Below are positions 17,221-25,116 of a stretch of 64,000 nt of DNA, in pieces. Position numbers and translations under genes: made by a program. The notes under the pieces are model-generated. The model was not told the DNA's origin, searched no databases, and worked only from the letters and a program-made list of their open reading frames with translations. Source of the DNA: Heliobacterium chlorum (GTDB taxonomy: Bacteria; Bacillota; Desulfitobacteriia; Heliobacteriales; Heliobacteriaceae); contig NZ_JACVHF010000008.1 of NCBI RefSeq assembly GCF_014502795.1, positions 62,001 through 126,000 on the forward strand. Direction: 5' to 3'. How positions within the stretch are numbered: position 1 is the stretch's first letter; the number at the start of each line of letters is the position of its first letter.

Positions 17221-18060
17221 TTAATCTTCTTCATATCTCCGGGTTCGACTATAGTGTTCATCACTGTGCTTTTCCCTAGAATAATAATTGCCCTTATCAC
17301 CGCGTCCAAAGCTGCGGTACTCACGCTGTTCGCCGTTGAATTCACCGCTGTGCCGATAACGATCGCTAGTGCCTATTCTTCCTTCTCTTTCAAGGGACCT
17401 TCCGTTGCTATTATGACAGTCCACACAGTTCTGGATCTCTCCATAGTTCGTGCTGTGATGCCTTCGCAGCATTGAGCTCTCACTGTGACAGGACGAACAT
17501 GAATACTTCTTATAGTCTCCTCCTTCGTGGCACTCATTACAGGAGACTCGATGGTCACCGACCAGAGGGAAATATTTACTGTGGTCGAAGCTAGACGGTT
17601 TCCAAGCTTTCGTCGTATGGCAAGAGGCACAATCGTTGCCGAAAGCCTGGTGATCGTTTGGACCTTGATGGCATTGTTCACAGCTTTGCTCAATATTCGG
17701 CAAGCTGTGATCAAAGCGACTGCTGATGTTCGCTGTCGTTCCCAAATGTTCCGTGTGACATTCCATACAGTCGTTGCCGTTTTTTGAGTCGTGATAAGCC
17801 AGTAGTTCCCCGGTCATTTGTTTATTCATCTTTTCCCGACTATGGCAGTTGGCCGTAGTACAATTCTTGCTTTCTACATTCGACCAAGGGCTATGGCAAT
17901 CATTGCAGCCTTGGACCGTCTCTGCATGGGCTTGGGCCAAATGACCTGGTGAATAAAAACTTTCCGGCAACATTTTCCACTGAACAGTAAATACTAGCGC
18001 TGAAAAAGCTGCAAAGGCGAAGGAGAAGAGGATCAGTCTTTTTATTCCCTGTGACATCAT
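17221..18060 (-). CDS. Multiheme cytochrome c (eight heme sites)
   Basis: A 279-residue protein with an N-terminal membrane helix (about 7-26) and eight c-type heme attachment sites: CNDCH (52), a CX4CH site (CTTANCH, 67), CMECH (98), CEQCH (127), CASCH (144), CNECH (174), CSSCH (188) and CVDCH (212). Extra His residues could be distal ligands. The last 60 residues are heme-free, very charged and rich in Arg, Ser and Tyr. It would sit outside the membrane, anchored by the uncleaved helix, and move electrons. It lies 10 bp behind the cytochrome b gene and is probably its redox partner. Confidence 0.92.
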   Translation of the reverse strand: MMSQGIKRLILFSFAFAAFSALVFTVQWKMLPESFYSPGHLAQAHAETVQGCNDCHSPWSNVESKNCTTANCHSREKMNKQMTGELLAYHDSKNGNDCMECHTEHLGTTANISSRFDHSLPNIEQSCEQCHQGPNDHQAFGNDCASCHTTKAWKPSSFDHSKYFPLVGDHRVSCNECHEGGDYKKYSCSSCHSESSMLRRHHSTNYGEIQNCVDCHNSNGRSLEREGRIGTSDRYRHSGEFNGEQREYRSFGRGDKGNYYSREKHSDEHYSRTRRYEED

Positions 18061-18070
18061 GTGTACTCCC

Positions 18071-18640
18071 TCACCATCCTCGGTAATAGACAGCCGATAG
18101 GATATGCAGAGCGATGAGGAGCCCTAGGGTGGCGTTCAGCGGAAAGTGTATCTGCCGCCATTGGGAGAGCATTTTCTCTCCCGCAACCATCCAAATGAGG
18201 TCTTCCTCTGCTTCATCCCGGCTTTTCCCCTTCTCCATCAGGGATTTTTTTTCAATAGTCAATTTCTTTTTGATGTAGAAATGCAGGAAATAGCCAATTT
18301 GACCGCTGATCATGACGATGAAGAAGAGGACGAACGTAGCCCAGGGAACGATGGCATGTGTTCGCCCGCCTACGTGAAAGCAAATGAGAAAGTTTCCGAC
18401 GATGGTAAAAAGGACATGGATTTTTAGCCAAGTAATCAGCTTTCCCGGAAAAGTCTTAACCCGTTTTTTTACGGAGTAGCCTATGGAGACCAGAACCAAC
18501 AGGGTCCCCATTATCCCAGACCAGTACAGGGTTTCTACCCGATGTTCCTCAAACCACTGGATTCCCAGTATATACCCAAAATACCATATAACGAGAACGC
18601 CTACGCCGGCCCATACAACGCGCCAGAGCAATCCTCCCAC
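18071..18640 (-). CDS. Di-heme membrane cytochrome b-like protein
   Basis: A 189-residue protein with about five membrane helices. Two helices each carry a pair of His residues separated by exactly 13 residues: H75/H89 (IHVLFTIVGNFLICFH) and H165/H179 (IHFPLNATLGLLIALH). The same spacing in helices B and D of bc1-type cytochrome b binds two stacked hemes b, so a transmembrane di-heme path is likely. A charged loop (about 124-158) joins the fourth and fifth helices. The start is GTG, 9 bp behind GAGAGGGG. With the adjacent cytochrome c it could form a quinol-oxidising complex; this is inference. Confidence 0.8.
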   Translation of the reverse strand: MGGLLWRVVWAGVGVLVIWYFGYILGIQWFEEHRVETLYWSGIMGTLLVLVSIGYSVKKRVKTFPGKLITWLKIHVLFTIVGNFLICFHVGGRTHAIVPWATFVLFFIVMISGQIGYFLHFYIKKKLTIEKKSLMEKGKSRDEAEEDLIWMVAGEKMLSQWRQIHFPLNATLGLLIALHILSAVYYRGW

Positions 18641-18659
18641 CTTTTTTGACCCCTCTCTT

Positions 18660-18746
18660 CTACGTTAAAGCAATATGAGCCAACACCAGCAGAAGGGCAG
18701 CTGCCGAAATAGTCCGATGGTAGTTATTAGTGTCTCGGTGTTGAAA
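18660..18746 (-). pseudogene. Orphan cytochrome b helix directly behind the kinase stop codon
   Basis: In the kinase reading frame, directly after its TAG (18749-18747), 28 codons remain open to the TAG at 18662-18660. They encode a hydrophobic helix with YHRTISAAALLLVLAHIA, which has the same H-x13-H spacing as both heme helices of the next gene. There is no ATG, GTG or TTG before this helix, so it is probably the 3' remnant of a lost cytochrome gene. Amber readthrough of the kinase or initiation at ATT is less likely. Confidence 0.5.
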
Positions 18747-20231
18747 CTATTGTTGGTTGTTTTTAGGGTTTCCCTTTTCTTCATGAAGAGGCAGGCTGAC
18801 CGAAAAGGTGCTTCCTCGGCCGGGTGTGCTTTCGACCTGAATCGTTCCTCCATGGGCTTCAACGATCCAACGAGCAATGCTGAGACCCAGTCCAGTGCCG
18901 CCCATCTGTCGAGAACGACCTTTGTCCACCCGGTAAAACCGGTCAAAGATACGCGGTTGATCATTTAAAGGAATACCGATACCGCTATCTTGAACAATGA
19001 CTCGCACTTGTTGACCTTTCGTTTGCTTTGCCACGGCCAAGGACAAGGTAATCTTGCCCCCTATGGGGGTATATTTCACAGCATTATCTACTAAGATGAA
19101 TAGCAATTGAGCGATTCGTTCTCGGTCACCCCAGATTGGTATCGTCGGTAACCCCTCCGCTTCCAAAGCTACTCCTTTTGAAGTCGCCTGGTGTTGAAAG
19201 GTCCGCAGGATCTGATCGATAAGAGAACGTAAATCAAAAGTTTCACGAAGCAGTTCTAAGTTCCCCGAATCTGCGCGCGCCAGTGTGAGTAGATCGCCCA
19301 CTAATCGCGTCATCCGGCGAACTTCATCTTTCATATCGGACAAGACCTGCTGGGAGAATTCCGAAAGATTTCTCCTATCATCAGCTTCAATCACTTCGAT
19401 AGACGAATGGAGCACACTGAGCGGTGTGCGTAGCTCATGGGAAGCATCGGCCACGAATTCCCGCTGACGGGTAAAGGACTGTACGATCGGTACCATGGCG
19501 CGGCCTGCCATATAATAGGCAGCACCAGCTGCAAAGAAAAGAGAAAAAAGAGATAATACCCCGAGAACGAACAGCAAACGCTGTAACACATGGTGGGCAG
19601 AACTCACGTCAAACCCAGCATAGGCGGCACCGATGAACCGGTTTCCTTCATAAAGAGGTTGAACAGCGATCAGAAGTTGAAACTCCTGATCGCGCATCCC
19701 CGGAATACTGACCAGCTTCGTTTCGGCCTTTGTAGGAACCCAGTCCCGAATTTGCTCTGTAACTACCGGTTGAATCGAAGGAAGCATCCCTCGACTGCGA
19801 AGGGAGTTCCCTTTTTCGTCTGTCATTAGATAGAAGAGGAATTTGCTGCGATTGGGATCATCATCCTTTAATAGACCATCCATTTGGGTACTGTCTTCGA
19901 TTGCTTCCGAAACAGTGCTTTCATCATCGTCTTTTTCTGTTGGCGGAACAACCCCGATATCTCGTCTAGTTTTGTTGTAGCGTTCTTTATGATCTGTTTC
20001 ATCTCTAAATGCAGGAACTCCGGGACCGCCGGAGTGTGCCCTTTTTTTCATCTCTTTCGTTTGCTCAGAAGCGATCCCTGTAAGCAGCGATTGAAGCTCT
20101 TGCTTTTCTTCTTGATAGAGCATGGAGGAGAGTACCGTATAGGTGATCACTGTGAAAAGGAGCAAAAAGATCATCATCAAACCGGTATAGATGAGCGTCA
20201 AACGGGTCCGGGTCCGGGTAAACACATTCAT
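18747..20231 (-). CDS. Sensor histidine kinase
   Basis: A 494-residue membrane kinase. Helix 1 (about 11-35) and helix 2 (about 218-240) enclose an extracytoplasmic domain of about 180 residues with a disordered acidic stretch (TEKDDDESTVSEAIEDS) and a Cache/PAS-like end (GNRFIGAAYAGFDVS). The catalytic part has the H-box ADASHELRTPLSV, N-box LVDNAVKYTP, G1 DSGIGIP, F-box FDRFYRVD and G2 GGTGLGLSI. Its start overlaps the regulator stop by 4 bp (ATGA). It leads into the cytochrome b/c genes, which suggests it controls or senses electron flow there. Confidence 0.95.
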   Translation of the reverse strand: MNVFTRTRTRLTLIYTGLMMIFLLLFTVITYTVLSSMLYQEEKQELQSLLTGIASEQTKEMKKRAHSGGPGVPAFRDETDHKERYNKTRRDIGVVPPTEKDDDESTVSEAIEDSTQMDGLLKDDDPNRSKFLFYLMTDEKGNSLRSRGMLPSIQPVVTEQIRDWVPTKAETKLVSIPGMRDQEFQLLIAVQPLYEGNRFIGAAYAGFDVSSAHHVLQRLLFVLGVLSLFSLFFAAGAAYYMAGRAMVPIVQSFTRQREFVADASHELRTPLSVLHSSIEVIEADDRRNLSEFSQQVLSDMKDEVRRMTRLVGDLLTLARADSGNLELLRETFDLRSLIDQILRTFQHQATSKGVALEAEGLPTIPIWGDRERIAQLLFILVDNAVKYTPIGGKITLSLAVAKQTKGQQVRVIVQDSGIGIPLNDQPRIFDRFYRVDKGRSRQMGGTGLGLSIARWIVEAHGGTIQVESTPGRGSTFSVSLPLHEEKGNPKNNQQ

Positions 20232-20899
20232 TCCTCCAATGTATAGCCGACCCCTCGGATGTTATGTATCAGCTTTCGAGTTTCAGGAGATTCGATTTTT
20301 TTACGCAATAGGCGGATATAGGCGTCTAAGGTGTTGTCGGTGACTCCCGAATCGTAGCCCCACACCCGTTCCATGATTAGTTCCCGGGGAAGTACTTGGC
20401 CGCGGTTTTGTACGAGCAGATCGAAAAGGTGGTATTCTCGGGCGGTGAGTTGGATTTCGTCACCGTTCCGGGTGACAGAACGACGACTCCGGTTGAGCAT
20501 CAGATCGGCCACTTGAACGACTTCTTCCTGAAGGGGGATATGACCGCGCCGAGAGAGCGCCCGGATTCGAGCGGAAAGCTCGGCGAAAGCAAATGGTTTG
20601 ACCAGGTAGTCATCAGCTCCGGCGTCGAGTCCTTGCACACGGTCTTCCACGGCATCCTTAGCTGTGAGCATGAGGATAGGCCCTCCCTGCCCTTCTTGCC
20701 TAAATCGCCGGCAAAGACTTATACCGTCAACGACGGGCATCATCCAATCTAAAATCAACAGGTCATAATGGATCGTTTTAGCATAGTCATAGGCATCGTC
20801 ACCCCGTTGAACCCAATCCACTTCATGGCCTTCCCGCTTAAGCATGTGGTCGATCAAGTTGCCTAGTCGCGGATCGTCTTCCGCCAGCAAGATCCTCAT
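20228..20899 (-). CDS. OmpR/PhoB-type response regulator
   Basis: A 223-residue regulator. The receiver domain starts MRILLAEDDPRLGN with its phospho-acceptor Asp in LLILDWMMP and Lys in DDYLVKPF. A winged-helix DNA-binding domain covers about 125-222 (LTAREYHLFDLLVQN, ERVWGYDSGVTDNTLDAYIRLLRKKI, IRGVGY). The ATG at 20899 gives the standard receiver start and is preceded by GAGGTGG; the frame extends 8 codons further upstream without a better site. It pairs with the overlapping kinase gene downstream. Confidence 0.95.
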   Translation of the reverse strand: MRILLAEDDPRLGNLIDHMLKREGHEVDWVQRGDDAYDYAKTIHYDLLILDWMMPVVDGISLCRRFRQEGQGGPILMLTAKDAVEDRVQGLDAGADDYLVKPFAFAELSARIRALSRRGHIPLQEEVVQVADLMLNRSRRSVTRNGDEIQLTAREYHLFDLLVQNRGQVLPRELIMERVWGYDSGVTDNTLDAYIRLLRKKIESPETRKLIHNIRGVGYTLEE

Positions 20900-21072
20900 C
20901 CCCAACCACCTCGTGTGAAACATTTGGTTCGTCCGTCTTCAACTGAATGGCAAAGATGATCTCATATTCGTTCTTTCCTTTAGCCATCCTTTTTTCTGAT
21001 AACGTAAGACCCTTTTTTACCCGTTTACCCTAGACCACTATACCTTCTCAATCTGAAAAAGTAATGAAAGCA

Positions 21073-21116
21073 AAACCCCGGTAAATTGGCTCAGACCAAT
21101 TCACCGGGGTTTCTGA
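21073..21116 (-). terminator. Terminator behind the molybdopterin operon
   Basis: AAACCCCGGT(G)AATTGG / CCAATTCACCGGGGTTT: a stem of about 16 bp with one bulge, T-rich on the minus-strand exit. Confidence 0.8.
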
Positions 21117-21131
21117 TTCTCAACTCTAAGG

Positions 21132-21629
21132 TTACTTTTCCGGCCGGGCGCATTCACCAGCTTGTCCTTTAAGGATTTCAATACCGTGAGGCAACGCTTG
21201 TAAAATAACATCTAAACATTCTGCTACAGCTTTGGGGCTGCCTGGTAAATTGATGATCAGTGTTTTTCCCCGGATTCCGGCGGTACCCCGTGTGAGCATC
21301 GCCCGAGGTGTAATTTTCATGCTTTCGGCACGAATCGCCTCAGGGATGCCGGGAACAAGACGTTCTACCACGGCCAAAGTGGCTTCAGGGGTCACATCGC
21401 GGGGCGAAAACCCGGTTCCTCCGGTAGTAAAGATGAGATCCAGTGCCAGATCGTCAGCCATCTCCCGAAGAGCCGCAGCGATCAACTCCCTCTCATCAGG
21501 AACGATTTTATATGCGGCCACGTTGCCGTCGATATGGCGAACAGCATCGCTGATCACGACGGCTGATCGGTCTTCCCGTTCACCGCGGCTACCTTTGTCT
21601 GACGCAGTAAGTATGCCTACACGAATCAT
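21132..21629 (-). CDS. MogA/MoaB-type molybdopterin adenylyltransferase
   Basis: A 165-residue protein with MogA/MoaB-fold motifs: ILTASDKGSRGEREDRS at the N-terminus, LIFTTGGTGFSPRDVTPEAT around 70-92, and INLPGSPKAV near 125. The family adenylylates molybdopterin before Mo (or W) insertion. The start ATG overlaps the stop of the MOSC gene (TGATG), so the two are translationally coupled. It is the last gene of the moaA-moaC-MOSC-mog run and is followed by a terminator. Confidence 0.93.
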   Translation of the reverse strand: MIRVGILTASDKGSRGEREDRSAVVISDAVRHIDGNVAAYKIVPDERELIAAALREMADDLALDLIFTTGGTGFSPRDVTPEATLAVVERLVPGIPEAIRAESMKITPRAMLTRGTAGIRGKTLIINLPGSPKAVAECLDVILQALPHGIEILKGQAGECARPEK

Positions 21630-22084
21630 CAGGCTTTTCCCTCCTCCGGCTCTGGAATCGCTTCTATAGCATCACCCACTTGGACCGGTCCGCCAGTCAC
21701 CACTTTGATGAAAATGCCCTCTTTGGGCATGACACAATCGCCAGCCTGATAGTAAATCGCACAGCGGTTGTGGCATTCCTTTCCGATCTGGGTGACTTCC
21801 CCGATAGCCTCCGAACCGAGTCTTAGGCGGGTGCCGATAGGCAGGGAAAGCAAATCGATTCCTTCCGTGGTGATGTTCTCGGCAAAATCGCCTGGGTTCA
21901 CGTCCAATCCCAGGTTCCGCATTTTCTGAATGCTTTCTAAAGCGAGCAAGCTGACCTGCCGGTGCCAGGGACCGCCGTGGGCATCTCCCTCTAAACCAAA
22001 ATCGATTTTCAGCAGGCCTTGGTCAACGTTCTTCTTCCGCATCCCTTTCTTTTCGCTGGTGCACACGGCCACAATTTTCGCCAT
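21629..22084 (-). CDS. MOSC-domain protein
   Basis: A 151-residue stand-alone MOSC domain (molybdenum cofactor sulfurase C-terminal type): LEGDAHGGPWHRQVSLL, NPGDFAENITTEGIDL and the conserved Cys in GKECHNRCAIYY. MOSC domains bind the molybdopterin cofactor and may deliver sulfur or the cofactor to target enzymes. The ATG at 22084 is chosen because the AGGGGGG ribosome site lies 8 bp before it; a GTG immediately upstream is also in frame. It is squeezed between moaC and mog with overlapping or abutting ends. Confidence 0.9.
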   Translation of the reverse strand: MAKIVAVCTSEKKGMRKKNVDQGLLKIDFGLEGDAHGGPWHRQVSLLALESIQKMRNLGLDVNPGDFAENITTEGIDLLSLPIGTRLRLGSEAIGEVTQIGKECHNRCAIYYQAGDCVMPKEGIFIKVVTGGPVQVGDAIEAIPEPEEGKA

Positions 22085-22087
22085 CAC

Positions 22088-22567
22088 TCATTCCCCCCTG
22101 ACATAGTGACCGCTTTTTCCTCCCGATTTCTCCATTAGACGGATGTCGGTGATCACCATCTCTTTGTCCATAGCTTTGCACATATCATAAATCGTCAACG
22201 CCGCCACGGAAACCGCCGTCAAAGCTTCCATCTCCACGCCGGTCTTGCCCGTCGTCTTTACACGAGACTCGATCTCTATACAAGCATGAAGCTCATTCAA
22301 CGTAAAATCTACCGTGACGCCGGTAATATAGAGAGGATGACAAAGTGGAATCAATTCGCCGGTCTTTTTCGCAGCCATGATACCGGCCAACCGGGCTACT
22401 GCCAGAACATCGCCTTTGGCGATCTGACCGTCACGAACACGGCGAAAAGTCTCTCGTGCCATGACTACTCTGCCTCGAGCTACCGCTTCCCGAACGGTGT
22501 CCTCTTTAACGCTCACATCGACCATGCGGGCGCAGCCTTTGTCATCAAAGTGGGTCAACGGATCCAT
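22088..22567 (-). CDS. moaC: Cyclic pyranopterin monophosphate synthase
   Basis: A 159-residue MoaC. The start [19 protein letters not shown] and the active-site region IPLCHPLYI, then [24 protein letters not shown], are diagnostic. MoaC rearranges the MoaA product 3',8-cH2GTP into cyclic pyranopterin monophosphate, the first stable intermediate of molybdopterin synthesis. It is placed 31 nt behind moaA, as in many operons. Confidence 0.96.
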   Translation of the reverse strand: MDPLTHFDDKGCARMVDVSVKEDTVREAVARGRVVMARETFRRVRDGQIAKGDVLAVARLAGIMAAKKTGELIPLCHPLYITGVTVDFTLNELHACIEIESRVKTTGKTGVEMEALTAVSVAALTIYDMCKAMDKEMVITDIRLMEKSGGKSGHYVRGE

Positions 22568-22598
22568 TTAGTCACCACCATTTCATTTTTCCAAAAGA

Positions 22599-23582
22599 TT
22601 ACCCGCCTATCTGGGACATCATCCGCGTCTGTTCTCCCCAGCCCTCTTCCTGCATGCTGTGCTGCTGCGGCTTGCTTACGATAGCTTCCCGGAAGATCTG
22701 GCCCAGCAGGTTGTCCGAAACACCCTTGCGCAAGGGGCCTCGAATATCGATTTCCCGGTTGGAATGGAGGCACGGGCGAAGTTTCCCTTCGGCGGTCAAC
22801 CGTAACCGGTTGCAGAGGAGGCAAAAGTGTTTGGAGATCGCACTGATAAAACCGACTGTTCCCGACGCGTCAGGCAAGCTGGTGTACCGAGCCGGTCCAC
22901 CGCCAGTGACTATCTTTTGGCCCGCTAAAATCAGCCCCGACGAAGCCAAAGTCTCCTCCATCTGTTCTACAGAGTAAAAGTGTCCACGAAAGCGTGAATC
23001 ACCTTCACCGATAGGCATCAATTCGATGAACCGCACGTGAATGGGCAGCCCTTCTGTCAAGCGAGCGAAATCGGCGATCTCATCGTCATTGACGCCGCCC
23101 ATGACGACAACGTTCAGTTTTACCGGATGGAGCCCTTCATCCAAGGCGGTTCTGATTCCCGCCCAAACGTCTTTCACCTGTCCGTTGCGACTGATGGCCT
23201 GAAAGCGTTCCGGCCGCATCGTATCGAGGCTGATGTTAACACGGTTCAAACCGGCCGCTTTCAAATCCCGGGCAAATTGGGGGAGCAATATTCCGTTCGT
23301 CGTCAGAGCCACGTCTTCGATACCGGGAATCGCTTTGATTCGAGCGACGAAGTCGACGATCCCTTTACGGACCAAAGGCTCACCGCCCGTCACTCGAACC
23401 CGCCGAATCCCTTCTGCGGCGGCAATGCGAATCAGATGTTCAAATTCCTCAAAGCGAAGGACCTCTTCATGGTCGACGAGAGGGATCCCCTGTTCCGGCA
23501 TACAGTAAACACAGCGAAGGTTGCAGCGATCGGTGACAGAGACGCGTAAATAGTGTATATCTCGGGCAAAAGGGTCGATCAT
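22599..23582 (-). CDS. moaA: GTP 3',8-cyclase (radical SAM)
   Basis: A 327-residue radical-SAM enzyme that converts GTP to 3',8-cH2GTP. The N-terminal cluster motif is CNLRCVYC, with GGEPL after it. The C-terminal substrate-binding cluster uses CLLC plus a Cys 13 residues later (GKLRPC). The usual C-terminal Gly-Gly dipeptide that activates the enzyme is also present (SQIGG). It heads the moaC-MOSC-mog run, behind the small 23654-23869 gene. Confidence 0.97.
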   Translation of the reverse strand: MIDPFARDIHYLRVSVTDRCNLRCVYCMPEQGIPLVDHEEVLRFEEFEHLIRIAAAEGIRRVRVTGGEPLVRKGIVDFVARIKAIPGIEDVALTTNGILLPQFARDLKAAGLNRVNISLDTMRPERFQAISRNGQVKDVWAGIRTALDEGLHPVKLNVVVMGGVNDDEIADFARLTEGLPIHVRFIELMPIGEGDSRFRGHFYSVEQMEETLASSGLILAGQKIVTGGGPARYTSLPDASGTVGFISAISKHFCLLCNRLRLTAEGKLRPCLHSNREIDIRGPLRKGVSDNLLGQIFREAIVSKPQQHSMQEEGWGEQTRMMSQIGG

Positions 23583-23653
23583 CTTTCGTCACCTCGTCTT
23601 TTGAAAGTTACAGCCGGTCATGTATTCTGCCGAGCAGCGGATGAGCAAAGGGG

Positions 23654-23869
23654 CTAGAAGCAGCCTAGTTCGCAGTGACGTATTTTTATTTTCAGTTCGT
23701 TCGCTAAGCGTCCGACAAGGTGATAGGGTACGGAAAACTGCTCTGCAATCGCCCGGGCTTGGCTGCATGTTAAACGGCTGTCTCTTACCGCACCAAGCAT
23801 CGCTTGCCTTATTTCCTCGGCCTCGGCAAGGCTTGTCGAAACATCTAGATCATTGTTAACAGACACCAC
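23654..23869 (-). CDS. Small conserved protein at the head of the molybdopterin genes
   Basis: A 71-residue protein I know only as a small companion of molybdopterin genes in Clostridia. Residues 30-60 (LTCSQARAIAEQFSVPYHLV, then GRLANELKIKI) read as a helix-turn-helix-like pair. The end is a Cys-x3-Cys tail (RHCELGCF). Two adjacent GTG starts follow AGGAGG. A promoter-like pair lies just upstream, so it probably leads the moaA operon. A metal- or cofactor-responsive regulatory role is a guess from the tail and position. Confidence 0.6.
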   Translation of the reverse strand: MVSVNNDLDVSTSLAEAEEIRQAMLGAVRDSRLTCSQARAIAEQFSVPYHLVGRLANELKIKIRHCELGCF

Positions 23870-23891
23870 TCGTCCTCCTAACTTTTATCAT

Positions 23892-23920
23892 AGCATATTA
23901 CAAAATGCTTACATTTTCAA
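23892..23920 (-). promoter_or_regulatory. Putative promoter of the molybdopterin operon
   Basis: Minus strand TTGAAA (23920-23915), 17 bp, TATGCT (23897-23892), 23 bp before the first GTG. Confidence 0.45.
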
Positions 23921-24042
23921 AATCTTTTGACCAGAATGTTCTTGTGATAATTTTATCACGGTGATTTTCTTCTGAAAAGACGAAACATTTTCCCCTGCAC
24001 CGTCATAAAATGACGTGACTTGGCGGGAATAAGGTGATAGAG

Positions 24043-25041
24043 ATGGAATGGGCTCTCGTTCTCAGCGGCGGCGGTTCACGCGGTGCCGCCCATATCGGTG
24101 TAATTCGAGCTTTAGAGGAAGAAGGCTTGCGACCACCTCTCGTGGTCGGTGTCAGTGCGGGCGCTTTCGCAGGTGCACTCTATGGTACGGGGCACTCTCC
24201 AGAAGACATGATCGATATCGCAAAAAAAGCAGCAAACCATTTTTTCTTCGACTTCGACTGGCGTTGGGTCTGGCAAGCGCTGATGGGCCTTTGGCATATG
24301 GTTCGAGGTCGGCCGAACGCTTCTATTTGGCCTGGCTTGCCCAGTGGAATTTTGCTCGGCCGCCAATTAGAAAAACTTTTTACAAACATCTGGGGAGATT
24401 GCACCTTCGATCATACCACTCCGCAGGTGGTCGTCACAGCGACCGACCTGATTACGGGGGCCTCCGTTTGTTTTACACCCCGAGATTTGATTCCGCAAAA
24501 TCCGCTGCCATACCGGCGATTTGTAACCGGTATCCCCATCGCTAAAGCCGTACGGGCCAGCGTAAGCATACCGGGAGTCTTTCATCCCGTGCAAATTGAC
24601 GACTTTTTTCTAGTCGACGGCGCTGTTCGAACGAATATGCCTACCGACCTAGCCCAATCCTTCGGAGCGAAAAAGGTCATCTGTGTAAATCTGCGGGATC
24701 CTGATCAACCGGCAGGGAAACCGAAAGACCTGCTCAATACGATGCTGCGTTCGATCGATATCCTGGGCTTTGAGGTCGATCTGTGTACCATCGTAAACAA
24801 AACGGACATCGTCATCGAGCCGCGTCTCGGTGCGATGGGCGCTTTTGACTTTGATGAGATTGAAGAAGCAGTAAAAGCCGGTTATATCGCAACACAAGCC
24901 GCTATCCCGGCGATTCGGGAGATCCTCCGCATTCCCGTTGGGAACGTGGAAAAAACAGAAGAGGTTGGAAATCACCCGATGGAAACAGCATCTTCGAAAA
25001 TGTTGATTCGCTTTTGTTCGCGGCGCCCCCGGGAAAAATAG
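24043..25041 (+). CDS. Patatin-like phospholipase (RssA/YchK type)
   Basis: A 332-residue protein with the patatin Ser-Asp dyad set: the oxyanion loop GGGSRGAAHIG at the N-terminus, the nucleophile in GVSAGAF, and the Asp in VDGAVRTNMP. Patatin-like lipases of this bacterial type act on membrane or storage lipids. The ATG at 24043 follows AAGGTG by 6 bp; GTG at 24034 overlaps the ribosome site. The final 40 residues are polar and probably disordered. It is divergent from the molybdopterin genes and ends at a terminator shared with amt. Confidence 0.9.
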   Translation: MEWALVLSGGGSRGAAHIGVIRALEEEGLRPPLVVGVSAGAFAGALYGTGHSPEDMIDIAKKAANHFFFDFDWRWVWQALMGLWHMVRGRPNASIWPGLPSGILLGRQLEKLFTNIWGDCTFDHTTPQVVVTATDLITGASVCFTPRDLIPQNPLPYRRFVTGIPIAKAVRASVSIPGVFHPVQIDDFFLVDGAVRTNMPTDLAQSFGAKKVICVNLRDPDQPAGKPKDLLNTMLRSIDILGFEVDLCTIVNKTDIVIEPRLGAMGAFDFDEIEEAVKAGYIATQAAIPAIREILRIPVGNVEKTEEVGNHPMETASSKMLIRFCSRRPREK

Positions 25042-25043
25042 AA

Positions 25044-25099
25044 AAAAACAGAGCCGGTGTGAACCTTTTTATCGGTCCAGACCGGCTCTCTGTTTTTAT
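25044..25099. terminator. Bidirectional terminator between the patatin gene and amt
   Basis: AAAAACAGAGCCGGT / ACCGGCTCTCTGTTTTT with a loop of about 20 nt, and T-runs on both strands. Confidence 0.8.
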
Positions 25100-25116
25100 G
25101 TTCGATTCGCTCCAGT

